The translations under genes were made by a program, and so were the position numbers. Of a stretch of DNA of 64,000 nucleotides, positions 1 to 12,380 are shown one piece after another. The stretch comes from Ahaetulla prasina (Eukaryota; Chordata; Lepidosauria; Squamata; Colubridae). The stretch spans positions 33,859,520 through 33,923,519 of the forward strand of contig NC_080546.1 in NCBI RefSeq assembly GCF_028640845.1. The letters are read 5' to 3'. A model generated the notes under the pieces. That model was given only the letters and a program-made list of their open reading frames with translations, made no database searches and was not told the DNA's origin. The first letter of the stretch is position 1. Each line of letters opens with the position of its first letter.

Positions 1-2937
1 GAAGGTCAGGAATATAAGTGAATGAACTTAATTATTTCTGATCTTTTATGAGCATAACTTGCTGTGCCTGTAAGTAGAAATATTTTAAATGACCTATGAA
101 TTAGTTCGCTCAAAAAAAAAAGAAAGAGTTAAAGGTAAACAGAATGACATGATGTCTTAGTAAAGCATATAATATGCCACTCCCAAAGATCTCATTCCCA
201 ATAGCAAGGGAAAAGCGCTTTGAACTAGTTTCTTTGTATTTTGTGTCTTGGGAATATAGCCTTAAGGAACACTGTCTCATACAATATCTTTACCTTTTGA
301 TTTCTCATTAAGAGCTGCCATACTGTATTTTAAATCTGAATTACAGTTGTACAATATAATAACAGTTAGTATTCTACCTTTTTTCTCTTGTCTTTGGGTT
401 ATCCTCTGCTGGGTTGAAATGTTCTTCACTTATCCTTCAGTCAGCAGAAGCTAATACTGGCATGACATTTGCCATTCTCATTGCTGATCCGTATGCTGCC
501 ACGGTTGCCAACATTCTCAACAATCATTTAATTTCCTCAAGTATTGGTAACGATCGGCATCTTGAGATTTCCATTCAGTGGAGTTGGAAGAATGGGGAAC
601 TACTGGATTAACATGGGTACAATTAAGATTAATTTAAATCTGTTTTATTCATGCCTTGATGATGAGATAGGCACTATCAAGAAGACATAGCAGAAGAAAA
701 ATAGTCAGCAAGATATATTTGAGCAGATTAAAGACAAGTGAGGACAGGTCTTCAATTTTCTACAATTCATAGTATTTTAAGGACTATTTTGTAATATAAC
801 ATAATCTGCCTTTTTTCCAGAAATGAACCATTCAAAACTATACAAATATCCAAAAACAGACCACAGAACAAGTCTGTGTGACTCGTAGGATAAAAGTTTT
901 TTAGAATCTTTATGGAAAATATGAACATTCCAGTTCCTATTGCACAAAATCACAGAATGATGCTAAATCACTACTATCAGAATAATTTCACAGAATTGTG
1001 CTTTAAAAATGACACCAAGACTGCTTCAATCCTGTAAGTTGTTTAAAACTTCTGCTTAGGAATTTCAAACAACTTAAGCAAACATTTTCAATATGTTCTT
1101 GAATTCCAGAGCAAATAAGTAGAAATAATATTCTTAATCTGAAATAAATAGAAAATGATTGACATAAGCAATATTTGAAAAGCAAGACAGCAGAATTTTT
1201 ACCACTATTAATTACAAATGATTAAATTGTCAGCTAACAATAAAAATAATCATTAGCCGGAAACATCAGCCACATAGTAGTTGCACATTCCATACATTTC
1301 AATAGACCGTAATATGTCGATGCATCCTGTGAATTTGATCACAAATTGGTATTTTAGCTTGGCAATAAGTCGGTATTCAGAAGGCGGTTCTTTCTACTAT
1401 TCTTGGCTGGAAGATCTTGATTTGGCCATAATCTTCCCAGCACTTCCTCTATGGGGTTATTCAGGTTCAAACAAAACATTACTTTAAAGACATAACTAGC
1501 AGTATGCCTTTTTTATTCCCCTGTTGAAAAAGAAATATAGGGGACTTACTCAAAAATGTGTGTGGGAGAATGAATGTGGGAATAGGGAGCTTTAATTCTT
1601 TGCCTCCTACTGCTATTCAAACCTAGATCACGGGTGGGCCTCCAATTTGTATTATACTTCCCAAATCCATTCAAACTTACATTCCATTCCCTCTTCCATT
1701 GTCTTCATTCTGCATAAAAGGGTAGCAATTGAAAGACTGTGACAAGCAAAAATTCAGAAAGACATACCATCCATAGATTCAAGACATCTAACTTGTTCAT
1801 AGCAGGGAGTTGTGCAAAATTAAATTAACCTAATGTGAATAAAGACAAAGTTGGAGAAATAGATAGTTAGAAGATCATGTATGAATGCATGGATTATTAA
1901 TTCCATTTGGTTTCTCTGGTTATTCATATTCTCAGCAAGAGATTTCCCCAGAATCATTGCTCTGGCTGGCATACCAATTTATGGAATGAATGTTTGTTAG
2001 TGATTTTATTTAATGAGAAAGCACTTAGCTTTCCTTTAAATTCAGATGTACATACAATTAACTTTTCTATATAAACTTGAGGCTAGGCTGTGATTATGCC
2101 ATATACATATATCTTTCTGATAAGATGGGATAAACATTATTGACAATTGGCAACTACACAGTGATCAAAATCTACAGCTAAAGCTGGCCAACTATGAAGT
2201 TTTGATGATGATCATCCAGTAAGGTATTTGAGTGAAGATTTACTATTTTACCACTGAATATGCTAGATGGAACAGAGATGGATCAATGTCGATGCACTTT
2301 AAACATCCAAATGCTAATAAAGGTTAATAATATCATACAACTGAATCTTTCTTCAAATAAATATAAAACATTTTCTTCAGCTGTAACATTTCCCATGACT
2401 TTCTCAATACTTTCATGTAAACCGGAGGAAATCAGAAAGCGGGTGTGTGGATTCTTTGAAGATTCTAGCACTGATGATGTTACCTAGTTTGGGTAATGAA
2501 ATATTTGCAAGAAAACAAACAAGCTCAGAGAGCACCAAGCACTCCTCATTGAGCTACAAATATTCTCCTTTAAAGTTTCGATCTTTTCTTCGACATGTAT
2601 TGTTGAGCACTGTTAATGCTGCTAACTTGGATACTCTTTTTGGACTCGAAGAATCATTCAGGCACCCCACTACACATTAGCAAGAGCAACAATTATCTGC
2701 AAATGTATCCCCAATTACACAGAATAGAATTTCCTGAGGGAGTTTGTTGCAGAAAACAGAACCAGGGCATTTAGCACATACTGATTTATTAATGGTAGCT
2801 AATAAATCTTGATATAATAATGACATTAACTTGCTAAGAGAAAATCTACCCATGCTTTTTTATGCCTTTTTGAAAGAATTCTAGGAATTTACTCAAAGTT
2901 TTTTTTAGGGGGGGTTATATATAGCCTAGGTTTTATA
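1..2937. other. AT-rich unique DNA, no gene seen
   Basis: No open reading frame above 77 codons and none with a recognisable domain. I see no SINE head, LINE tail or inverted-repeat element. The short reading frames at 414-611, 1281-1487, 2260-2487 and 2447-2680 look like chance frames: the composition is low in complexity and no motif stands out. Confidence 0.6.
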
Positions 2938-3291
2938 TTGTGAGCATAAGGTAAAGGTAAAGGTTCCCTTCGCACATACGTGCTAGTCGTTGCCGACTCT
3001 AGGGGGCGGTGCTCATCTCCGTTTCAAAGCCGAAGAGCCAGCGCTGTCCAAAGACGTCTCCGTGGTCGTGTGGCTGTTACCTTCCCATCAATGTGGTCCC
3101 TATTTTTTCTACTTGCATTTTTACATGCTTTCAAAACTGCTAGGTTGGCAGAAGCTGGGACAAGTAATGGAAGCTCACTCCATTACACGGCAGCACTAGG
3201 GATTCGAACCACTGAGCTGCCGACCTTTCGATTGACAAACTGAACGTCCTAGCCCTTGAACCACCGCGTCCCTTTTTTTTTTGTGAGCATA
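2938..3291 (-). mobile_element. tRNA-derived SINE (Sauria-SINE type), minus strand
   Basis: A SINE of about 330 bp lies in reverse. Its 3' tail is at the left, with GGTAAAGGTAAAGGTTCCC from 2950. Its tRNA-like head is at the right, where GATTCGAACC near 3200-3210 is the reverse complement of an RNA polymerase III B box. A perfect 11-bp target duplication (TTGTGAGCATA) flanks it at 2938-2948 and 3281-3291, the mark of LINE-mediated insertion. The body matches the copy at 5895-6254 on the other strand. SINEs encode no protein, and this type is known to borrow LINE machinery. The reading frames seen across it are chance. Confidence 0.9.
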
Positions 3292-4625
3292 GTATGGGTT
3301 AAAAGGGAGAAGAGAATGGACAGGAGAAATAAGTTTCAGAGAGAAGGTCATTTAATTTCTGCTTCCAGATGGCTACTGAACTTTCTCACAATCTAAAACA
3401 TGCTTTTCACATAAAATTTCTTTTCCCCAGGCATCTCTATATAGTTCTCCCTCAAAAATATAATATTTTAGTTTCCCAAAATACTCCTATTGTTTCTGCT
3501 TAAGGGAACCATATTTATCTCTGCATCTAAGAAAAAAGGGGATTACCACTATCACTCATTTTAAAAGAAAACACAGGAAGCTTAAAAACATATAAACCAG
3601 GATAAAAGGAAGAAAAGGAAGTCATCTAATGTGTTTATATTTAGTTATTAGTTTACAAAAAAGCAAAATGGAAATTTGTGGTCATTTGTCTTTTGACATT
3701 CAAATTTCAGCAAGGAGCAATTGCCAATCACTTCCCTTACAATTCTGTGCATTGTAGCTGCAAGTAGCAGAACATGGTCCCATTCCGTGGGATAAAACTT
3801 GGGCATCAGGCTTTAAGGTGAAAGGATTAGCTCCTGATCTAGGAGATCTGATGAAAGTATGGGTAAAATGGCTATATGGATGAACCTGTGGGGTTGAAGG
3901 GAAATATTTAGAGATATTTTACATGACATATCCAAAATATTTCATGTAAGAAAAAAAAAAGATTGGATTGAATTGTTAAAAGTTAGTGCAACATTAAGAA
4001 CTCGTTCCTCACCAATCTTTTCTTTTGCCTGTCTCATCAGTACATGACCAGATACAGTTGGTTGGACCTGTCAATGAAGAAAAGCACATTTCCCAAGAAG
4101 AATAACAGTGATGAAACCATAACAGGTTTGTGCAATCCTATGCATAACTATTCAAAACTAAGTCCTGCTGGGCACAGTAAGGCCTCCTCCCAGACTGCAT
4201 AGCAGCTTTTCCTAATGCAGAGATTTCTAGCTTCTATCAGCTCTAAGCTTGGTTATTTCCTGGAGTTACTAAGTGATGTAATCCAAATCCACTGAAGGAC
4301 ACTTGGTGATTAATGGCATGAGTACTGAATGGAAACCAAAGAAAGCAATCCAAAGCACATGTTTTCAAAAGTAATTTTTACCTATTTTGCTGAGTTTTAC
4401 TTCTATGAAACTGAGTACAGCTGTGTAGTATAGGAAACTAAAATGTTTATTATGTGTAACTTCAGGCTGCATGGTGGTAGGTCATTCTCAGCCTTTAAAT
4501 ATGCTGTCATGTTAATATATTTTCCTGCATTGACTATTTTTAAGGTACACTTCCTTGTGTTGGTATTTTTGGGGAGATATTATAAGTACTTTTTGTTATG
4601 TATTAAATGTATATAGTTGTGTTAA
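3292..4625. other. Unique AT-rich DNA
   Basis: No gene or recognised repeat. Short A-runs and a few poly(A)-signal-like words occur, as expected of AT-rich DNA. Confidence 0.55.
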
Positions 4626-4698
4626 AATGAAACTAACCTTTAGATGACCCTAACTATTAACTGTGACAAAGTGAAACTAACCTTTAGATGACCCCAAG
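4626..4698 (+). repeat. Imperfect tandem duplication of about 45 bp
   Basis: The segment GAAACTAACCTTTAGATGAC occurs twice, at about 4628 and 4672, each time followed by CC(C/T)(C/T)AA. It lies directly before a TG...CA unit that looks like an LTR. It may be part of a longer LTR or leader. Confidence 0.7.
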
Positions 4699-4890
4699 TG
4701 TTATGGAGGGAAATTTAAAACATTTATATTTGGGTGGCCTTTTTCTAGTTCTATGATTGGTTAAGGCCCTGTGGGCCTAGAGTATAAATAACAGGCAATT
4801 GCCTGCAGTTCCTAAGTTCCCTTTTTTGACTCAATAAATACTGTTGTGGCTATGCTGGTCTGTTTCTTGCCTATTGAAGCATACTACACA
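4699..4890 (+). mobile_element. Possible solo LTR, related in layout to the Gypsy LTR of this window
   Basis: The unit starts TGTTATGG and ends TACTACACA, with 192 bp between TG and CA. Inside, in order, are an inverted CCAAT word (GATTGG), a TATA box (TATAAATA) and an AATAAA poly(A) signal, followed by CTGTTGTGGCTATGCTGGTC. The Gypsy LTR at 52834-53023 has the same size and order (GATTGG, TATAAA, then CTGTTGTCACTACCCTGGTC). I found no matching 5-bp flanking duplication, so the left edge is uncertain; a start at 4594 (TGTTATGTATTAA) is an alternative. Confidence 0.45.
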
Positions 4891-5882
4891 ATAATTTTAA
4901 TATCCAGGAATTATTAGTTTATTGTTAATGTCATCGAGTTGCACACAGATCCTTTTTGACTTTAATAGAAATATTTAGGACAATGGTATACTGATCATTC
5001 ACTTGTCTTTTTATTAAAAAAATCTAGCTTTCATAAGAGAATTCTTACACCAGCTCAGTGCTCACAAAAATTGTACAAATTTGTCTGCAGGATGGTAAAC
5101 AAAAACAAACAGAATCCAGCTAAGATTGATTCAATGGCTTTGTCTCTATTTTTAAAATAAAAATCCATATGTTTCTTAAGTGAACGTTTTTAAATATAAA
5201 GGGTGCAGAGAATTTTATTTGTAAAACTGAAGCTGGTAAACTGAACTTCTCTCATTCTCCTTCCTCATCTTCTGTTCCTCTTTTGTTTCTTTTTTGCCTG
5301 ACAAATTCTAGAGAATTCAGATAGATTCTGTCACCACTGAGTTGAATTTTCTAATCTGAAAGTATCAATACGTATATTTTCTTAGATAGATGGGCATATC
5401 CTTCTAGACTCAACAATTTTCCCTTTAGTAAAAGCTAGTCAGAGTAGGAAAGTATTTGCTTGCCAGCTGCCCAGACTACACAGCTTATTGTGTTTCCATA
5501 TTTGCTGACCTTGAAGATAACAAATAGGTGTAAAGGACATTCCGTCTTTTCCACTGCTATCGTTATAGTTCTTTGTTATATTGCAGGAGAAGCATTAACA
5601 TTATCATGTGAGAACAGTAGAACTGGTAAAAGAGATGCCCAAACCTCCTGGATATATTAAAACATTGCCTATTAAAGCTTCAGCTTATATTTGCTGTCTT
5701 GAAAAAAGGACAAGATTTTAACCCCATCCAGGTCATAAATATGCATATGGTATCCACTATTAGAGAGCACTTGTAAGCAGCTCTTTCTATCTTCTCGTAC
5801 TGCTATGTAAGTCAAGAGAGTACAGACTGTAGTAGGAAGCCTTCCAGCACACAAAATGTTTCCACATGAATTGCAGTTAGCT
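4891..5882. other. Unique AT-rich DNA
   Basis: No supported feature. The frames at 5460-5660 and 5672-5854 lack any known motif. Confidence 0.55.
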
Positions 5883-6266
5883 AAATTGTATGCAATTTAC
5901 ACATGGATGTGGTGGCTCAGTGGCTAAGATGCTGAGCTTGTTGATAGAAAGGTCGACAGTTCAGCGGTTCGAATCCCTAGTGCCACGTAACGGAATGAGC
6001 TCCTGTTATTTGTCCCAGCTTCTGCCAGCCTAGGAGTTCGAAAGCACGTAAAAAATGCAAATAGAAAAATAGGGACTACCTTTGGTGGGAAGGTAACAGT
6101 GTTCCATGGTTCTTTGACATTTAGTCATGCCAGCCACATGACCACACAGACATCTTTGGACAGCGCTGGCTCTTCAGCTTTGAAATGGAAATGAGCACCG
6201 CCCCCTAGAGTTGGGAATGACTAGCACATATGTGCAAGGGGAACCTTTACCTTTAAATTGTATGCA
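5883..6266 (+). mobile_element. tRNA-derived SINE (Sauria-SINE type), plus strand, with target duplication
   Basis: Full-length copy. The RNA polymerase III A box is at 5913-5924 (TGGCTCAGTGGC) and the B box at 5966-5976 (GGTTCGAATCC). The LINE-derived 3' part ends in GGGGAACCTTTACCTTT near 6254. A perfect 12-bp target duplication, AAATTGTATGCA, lies at 5883-5894 and 6255-6266. It is the same family as the minus-strand copy at 2938-3291. Both boxes look intact, so the internal promoter could still be read, but I have no evidence that it is. Confidence 0.93.
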
Positions 6267-7028
6267 TTTTTTCTTTTATCCTCACTATATTTAGAGAAGT
6301 AGAAATGCTATTCATCAGCACTTGCTAGTTGGAATTAATACATGAAGGTTTTACCTAAAGATATTAACTCTTGGCTCTGTTCCAAATTCCAGTAATGCAA
6401 ATGAAGTAACATCTTCTGCAATATTAAAGAGGAGAGGCTTAGCCAAAAGAATGCAAACATGGTGGGAGCAGGTTACCATGCTCTCCTCCAGCACTTCACC
6501 ATGGCCCATGAAATGCAATTCCTGACACTTCCTTGTTGTATGTTTTCACAAACCTAGCCCAAGCTGTATGCTTTTCTGCTTGTTCATATAAGGAGCCAGG
6601 GTAATGTTGGGAAAAGAATGGAAACTAATAAGTACAAATCAACATTGCTGGAATGTTGGTTGATGAGAATGGGAGCAGTCAGTAGTTCTGATAATCATTT
6701 ATAGTACATTAGTGTACAGCTTCTGTCCCAGAATTAAAGTCATAGTTCTTAAATAAGATAGAATAAAATGGACTTTGGAAAAATCTATTTAGGAACAATA
6801 TGAATGAGATTTATGCATGCCCAAATTTTGGTTTGATCATATTTCCATGATGGCCTTAGTCTTTCCCTCACAAAATTGTGCAGGATTCCCATAATAACTG
6901 CCCTCATGAAATTTCACTTTCTGCAGAAAAGATTGCAGATTGCGGATCTGGCTATTAGCCATATCAAGATAGATCATAATGGTTCTACTTTGAAAACAGA
7001 AACTCTTGTGATCTATCAAGGAAGTAAA
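6267..7028. other. Unique DNA, no gene seen
   Basis: No domain or repeat recognised up to the microsatellite. Confidence 0.5.
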
Positions 7029-7092
7029 TTCGTTCATTCATTCATTCGTTCATTCGTTCATTCGTTCATTCGTTCATTCGTTCATTCATTCT
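7029..7092 (+). repeat. Microsatellite (TTCATTCG)n
   Basis: An octamer array mixing TTCATTCG and TTCATTCA units, about eight in all. The frame that runs through it (6876-7175) is an artefact of the repeat. Confidence 0.95.
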
Positions 7093-8141
7093 TCCCCTCC
7101 CATTTCATGCAAGAGTTCAAGATAGGGTATACTATGTTCCTGCCTCCCATTATTTTGCCATACCAAACTCCTTAAGAGGTAGTTTGGCTTGTCAGATAGT
7201 GACCAACTCAAAATCACTAACTGGGGTTCTGGGACTAAAATTAGTTCCAGAATTTAGGCCACCCCTTGTACGTTAGCCACTTTATCACACTGGTTCACTT
7301 ATTTCTGATTGACCTGAACAGCCCAGGGTGTACTTGTATGAGCCCCTAATGAGACTAAATATAAATCCTTTATTACATTTTTTAAAATACAGCTTACTTA
7401 TCAGAGTTTTATTTTTATAACTTTTCAAAAATAAAATTTGTATAATCAGCTATTGAAAATTACTATGAAAATTGGTTACTAAACCACATGTAGAAAAGAC
7501 TAATGGCCAGCTGGCATTATATACATAATCCAACAACACTGTTAGACAATCTTCATTAATCAAAAAGTACAAAAAATCCTGATTAACCAAGTTTTTTTCA
7601 ATGTGCTTACTTGATATTATTATATAAAAACCATGGGAGTCAGGACAAGGGAGATAAAATTTGGATAAACATCAATCAAATACCAAATGATATTTTTGTT
7701 TTATTTTTTATTAAGCATCATGGAGAAATACAAAAACAAACTAGGGGAAAAAAGTAGGACAAAAAATAAGTGTTCACTAAGTGAACAAAGAAAAAGTTGG
7801 AAGCATCATAGAATTAGATAAGAATTTTCACTATTTTATTAATTTTACATAACTGAATATATTATTTTATTTTTAAAACTAATGCAGATCCATTGTTCAG
7901 AGCCAAGTAAATATCTACTGTAATAATAAAACATGACACAAATTATGAAATAAGTTTAGGAATTACAGTAATTTCTACTAAATTGAATCCCAAATAATAT
8001 TTCATGCTTTAATTTAGGAATCCATGTAAGTTTATGGGGGGGGAAAGCATTTACAGAATTTTTTTCTGCAATTATTTTTCATGAATGAAATACATATGCA
8101 GTGTTATTAGTCATACATCACATTATGATGTATGACTTACA
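7093..8141. other. Very AT-rich unique DNA
   Basis: Nothing recognisable; dominated by short A and T runs. Confidence 0.55.
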
Positions 8142-8370
8142 ACAAAGAGCTGTAGTGGTTAGAATGCAGTATTGCAGGCTAATGTTGCCAACTGCCAGCA
8201 GTTCGATCCTGCCAGCATCCTGATCGGCTCAAGGTTGACTCAGCCTTCCATCCTTCCAAGATCATAAAATAAGGACCCAGATTGTTGGAGGCAATATGCT
8301 GACTCTGTAAACTGCTTACAGTGGGCTGTGAAACACTATCAAGTAGTGCTATTACTATGATAACAGCCAT
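8142..8370 (+). mobile_element. tRNA-headed SINE, second family
   Basis: The head is degraded at the A box. The B box AGTTCGATCCT is at 8200-8210. The body carries the family words GGTTGACTCAGCCTTCCATC and GGACCCAGATTGTTGGAGG, and the 3' tail is GTGCTATTACTAT. Related copies lie at 13695-13945, 16713-16940, 42110-42262 (reverse) and 9582-9835 (reverse, with a different tail). It is older than the Sauria-type copies, judging by its divergence. Confidence 0.8.
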
Positions 8371-8991
8371 TAGTGCAAGAGCAAATGAAATGGGATAGCA
8401 GTGGGACTTTCTCTTCCTAACTGCAGATGGATAATTTCCTTAGATTGTAGCTTGAGTTTCTGGTTGGAAAGGTTAGCATAAATTTTCTTGTATTTAATAA
8501 TGAAGTATAGAATCCATAGCCATGGATGTATGCTCTTAACTACAATGGAGCCAAAATAATAAAACATACATTATGTCATAAAATCCAATATGTCATTTGC
8601 CTCTGCTTACTCTGCAAAGTCAATTATGAATTTTGTACATTCCTATTTCTTATGCAAAATGTATTTAAATTATGATTGCAGTTCACTTTATTAGTGTCAC
8701 AAGTAGCTAAACCCATTAGTTTTCCTACTACTAACCTTTACATTTGTCACCAACGTAGTCAGTGGGGATGCATTGTTCACTTATAATTAATGGGATTCCT
8801 TTGGGAAAAACCTTGAACACTGAAAGTTTAATTTCACCTTTCTAAGTTTATAAAATCATGTGAACTTGCAATATATTTACATTTTTTGCCAACCAACACA
8901 AGCTATGAAAAGATAATGTTGCCATACATAAAAAAAACATAAGTCATACAGTCATACACTAAGGACTGTAATAGTGACAATGTAGGACAGA
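8371..8991. other. Unique DNA
   Basis: No supported feature. Confidence 0.5.
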
Positions 8992-8994
8992 TAT

Positions 8995-9025
<31 letters not shown>

Positions 9026-9365
9026 TTAATCATACTTTTATACCGCACCATCTCCCGTGGGTCTCGGGGCGGTTCACAGGCATATTAAAATAAGACAATA
9101 TAATAAATAAGCAATATAAAACCCAATTAAAACTAAATATTATAATAGCCAAATCACTAAAACGGTAAAAACCAATTAAAAACCAATTAAAATGTAACTA
9201 AAATATTTTATTCTTAGGCTAGTCCGGCTCGCTGAAATAATAAAGTCTTCAGTTCACGTCTGAAGGTCCGGAGGTCGGGGAGTTGTCGTAACCCCGGAGG
9301 AAGCTCGTTCCACAGGGCCGGTGCGGCCACAGAGAAGGCCCTCCCCCTGGGGGTCGCCAACCTAA
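8992..9365 (-). mobile_element. L2/CR1-like LINE 3' end, minus strand
   Basis: At the left is a (TTTA)n array (8992-9026), the reverse of the element's A-rich tail. It is followed by a 3' UTR containing CGGGGCGGTTCACAGG and then the C-terminal codons of the reverse-transcriptase protein on the minus strand. The protein motif ALWNELPPGLRQLPDLRTF is near 9255-9330. It is of the LWNxLPxxLR...FKxxLKTxLF type known at the C end of L2/CR1-clade ORF2. The copy is 5'-truncated. The plus-strand copy at 12381-12850 carries the same block. Confidence 0.75.
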
Positions 9366-9508
9366 ACTGTAGGTTGACAGAAGGCAGAAGGTTGACAGAG
9401 TACATCCATGAACACCATCTAGCAGTCAGAAGACAAATGAAAACAGCGGACTGTGAGAAGAGAGGCTGCCTACATAATGCACCTGTGCTGCTTGTCCCTT
9501 TAGGATCT

Positions 9509-9511
<3 letters not shown>

Positions 9512-9580
<69 letters not shown>

Positions 9581-9581
9581 T
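9512..9581 (+). repeat. Microsatellite (ATT)n, about 23 units
   Basis: An uninterrupted trinucleotide array. Read on the minus strand it is (AAT)n directly after the 3' end of the SINE at 9582-9835, so it probably grew from that element's A-rich tail. Confidence 0.95.
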
Positions 9582-9835
9582 GCATTTATATCCCGCCCTT
9601 CTCCGAAGACTCAGGATGGCTTACACTATGTCAAGCAATAGTCTTCATCCATTTGTATATTATATACAAAGTCAACTTATTGCCCCCGACAATCTGGGTC
9701 CTCATTTTACCTACCTTATAAAGGATGGAAGGCTGAGTCAACCTTGGGGCTGGTGGGACTTGAACCTGCAGTAATTGCAAGCAGCTGCTGTTAATAACAG
9801 ACTGTCTTACCAGTCTGAGCCACCAGAGGCCCTTA
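9582..9835 (-). mobile_element. tRNA-headed SINE, minus strand, with (AAT)n tail
   Basis: Read in reverse, the head begins GGGCCTCTGGTGGCTCAG (A box) and the B box is AGGTTCAAGTCC (reverse complement at about 9757-9768). The body shares GGTTGACTCAGCCTTCCATC and GAGGACCCAGATTGT with the 8142 family. Its 3' end (GAAGGGCGGGATATAAATGC) differs, so it may be a separate subfamily with another LINE-derived tail. Confidence 0.8.
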
Positions 9836-10052
9836 GCCCTTAGCCAGCACAGCAACTATTGTTGCACAGCAAGTATAAAAGCTTGAGTTTAAAGGCAGCT
9901 GGAACTGGTGGTATAAATGTGTGTGTTCCTTTGTGGAAGTACAGTAACCTAAAGCAGATAGAAAAAAAAAAAAAGAAACTGTTCTTAAGCAGTAGGACTC
10001 ACAAGGAGCAATAAGAGGAAGTATAATAGAAGTGGGAAAGAATGGAGTAGTG

Positions 10053-10209
10053 CAGTGGTGAATGGCTACCAGTTCACCCGGCTCGGACAAACTGGTAGCG
10101 CCCACCTGCCTGGACATCTCTGTGCATGCTCAGAAGCATCGTGCACATGTACAAGTGTGTGCACGTCCATGAGCGAACTGCTAGCGACGGGATTTGAAAC
10201 TTCCTACTG
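10053..10209. mobile_element. hAT-type MITE with 8-bp target duplication
   Basis: It starts CAGTGGTGAATGG and ends CTACTG. The perfect 8-bp duplication GAGTAGTG lies at 10045-10052 and 10210-10217. It belongs to a family seen also at 14467, 25278, 42747 and 44925, all built around 'ctaccagttc...gaactggtag'. It has no transposase and so depended on an enzyme encoded elsewhere. Confidence 0.88.
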
Positions 10210-10363
10210 GAGTAGTGGGCATTGAACACTAGCTTTTGAATGCTTGTCTATGGGTTGCTTAGGGACTTGGGTTGTTGTGTGGTTCTCTTGAATTTTGGAG
10301 CCCACTGGCTTGAGTATACATAGAAGAATCTGTGATAGACAAACTATCAAACAGAAAACAATA

Positions 10364-10753
10364 CAGGTAGTCCTCAATTTACAATAGTTCATTTAGTGAT
10401 CGAAGTTACAACAGCAATGAAAAAACTGACCTATGACCCTTTTTTACACTTAAGACCATTGTAGCATTCCCATGGTCATGTGATTTACATTTGGATGCTT
10501 GACAACTGACTCACATTTATGACAGTTGCAGTTTACTGGAGTCATGTGATCCTCTTTTGAGACCTACTGACAAGCAAAATCAATGGGGAAACCAGATTCA
10601 CTTAACAACCTTGTTACTAATTTAAGAACTGCAGTGATTCACTTAAAATGTGGTGAGAAAAGTCATAAAATGGGGCAAAATTCACTAAGCAAATTTCTCA
10701 CTTAGCAACATAAATTTTAGGTTCGATTGTGGTCATAAATTGAGGACTACCTG
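10364..10753. mobile_element. Tc1/mariner (Tigger-like) MITE
   Basis: Inverted ends CAGGTAGTCCTCAATTTA and TAAATTGAGGACTACCTG are perfect over 18 bp and are flanked by TA at 10362-10363 and 10754-10755. TA duplication and a CAGG start fit the Tigger/pogo group. At 390 bp it cannot encode a transposase. A decayed end of the same family lies near 30745-30800 (CAAAGACTACTTGTA). Confidence 0.85.
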
Positions 10754-10785
10754 TATCCTAATCAAGGAACTATTAAGGAAAAAGT

Positions 10786-10810
10786 TACATACACACACAC
10801 ACACACACAA
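10786..10810 (+). repeat. (AC)n microsatellite
   Basis: A short dinucleotide run directly after the Tigger-like MITE. Confidence 0.85.
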
Positions 10811-11664
10811 ACACTTGCACTGCTGTATAATGTATATAACTGTATATAAATAGGGAGCAAACTCATACTTCCTAGAAATGATCATGTGATCTTGTTCTTT
10901 CCTCATAACCTAGTTACTAATTTCTGTTCACATCCAATCTTCCGTGGGAAAATGCTTGGAGTTTTGATATGTAGCATCACAGAATCTGCTTTCTCTGTAG
11001 CTCTTATGCTTTTGTGTTTAAAATCTCGTTTAAAAGAGTGCTTTTAAGAATTCCCTGTATGTTCCTTTTCTAAATCTTGTCAACAGCCATATTTAGAAAC
11101 AGTCCATTCACAGAGCAGGGACGTACTTGATTTTTATGGTTACATAAATGTTAGGCTTCGTTTTGTTTCATAGTATGAAAAATCTAGGGACTATTGAACA
11201 GCATTTTTAGTAGACATGGCCACCCTGAAAAGTTACAAATGTTTCTTATTGAGTTGTTTCTTACTGGGACTAGCGGCCACAGATGTTGCACAGATGATCA
11301 GAGTGTCTTCTACTTGGGAGGCACTTGTTTCTACAAACACCAGATGCTTCTAAATTTTTAAATCTTACAACAAGGTCAATATTTTATAAATACAACCTTG
11401 GGATTTTTCCAGTCAGTTGTATCATTTTCCCCTCATGCTTTTCATTTTTATACTAAAAGGTGATCCTCATGTCAATGTGCTTTCCTCTAGTCTGTGGAGC
11501 ACCACAGAAATATGCTGGCATAGTTCATGTTACCTCATTTTGAATGTCCATGCTGCCTCTGCATATATATCAGCATCTGGTACTGTCCCCATAGATATAA
11601 TGTAAAACTTAAGAAAAGTGATTCATAGACTATCTGGCATTACTGACTAACGAGTATTATAAAC
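10811..11664. other. Unique DNA
   Basis: No supported feature. Confidence 0.5.
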
Positions 11665-11672
11665 ATCTAATC

Positions 11673-12188
11673 CCGAGGTAGTCAACCTTTTTATACCTAC
11701 CACCCACTTTTGCATCTCTGTTAGTAGTAAAATTTTCTAACCGCCCACCGGTTCCACAGTAAGGCACCATGTATCGTCGTCTGCGCATGCCTCTTGCGCA
11801 TCATGGATTGGGTTGGGGGGGCGCCGGCTACCAGCTCTGCTTGTCTGTTACAGCTGGGTGGTGTGGGGGGAGATGCGCAAGCTATTCTGGGATGAGGTTC
11901 TTTTGTTTGTGGTCGCACTATAGCGCCATTTAGTTTCACTTATGTAACATGAACTAAACTTATGCACAGGCGATACAAATAGTATATTTTCAAAAATTTA
12001 AATTGTCACAGGGAATTTTATGAAAATCTAATGAAAATGTTTTTAGATAATGCTATGAAAATTTTTTTAAAAGTCAATTAAATTAAAAAAAAGGAAAAGT
12101 GTTTCAGTATTGGACAAAACCCCTACCGCCCACCATGAAAGCTGGAATGCCCATTAGTGAGTGGTAGGGACCAGGTTGATTATCACTG
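11673..12188. mobile_element. hAT non-autonomous element, 516 bp
   Basis: The left end CCGAGGTAGTCAACCTTTTT pairs with the right end ACCAGGTTGATTATCACTG. A perfect 8-bp duplication ATCTAATC lies at 11665-11672 and 12189-12196. The GC-rich left part and AT-rich right part carry no frame with transposase motifs. Confidence 0.85.
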
Positions 12189-12380
12189 ATCTAATCCATG
12201 GCTAGGGTGTGATTCTGCCTGGAAAAGCATTTTTTTCCTCTTTTCCCAGACAGTATTCCTGTTCTAGGGATCAGACCCTGTAGGTTCTGAATAATATGCT
12301 TGATCTTTTGAGATAAGGCAACAGAATATAATTTTTAATGTGTGCCAGTGTACTAACAGTAAAAAATGACAATTAATGAC

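Noticed and set aside
5966..5976. B-box sequence that could mark a tRNA gene
   Set aside because: No cloverleaf can be closed, and the unit continues into a LINE-type tail with flanking duplications: a SINE, not a tRNA gene.
7029..7092. A regular short repeat that might suggest a CRISPR-like or regulatory array
   Set aside because: It is a plain octamer microsatellite without spacers, in a vertebrate genome.
9214..9721. Frames with long Ile runs on both strands (115 and 123 codons)
   Set aside because: The Ile run is the (ATT)n microsatellite. Only the minus-strand C-terminal LINE block is real.
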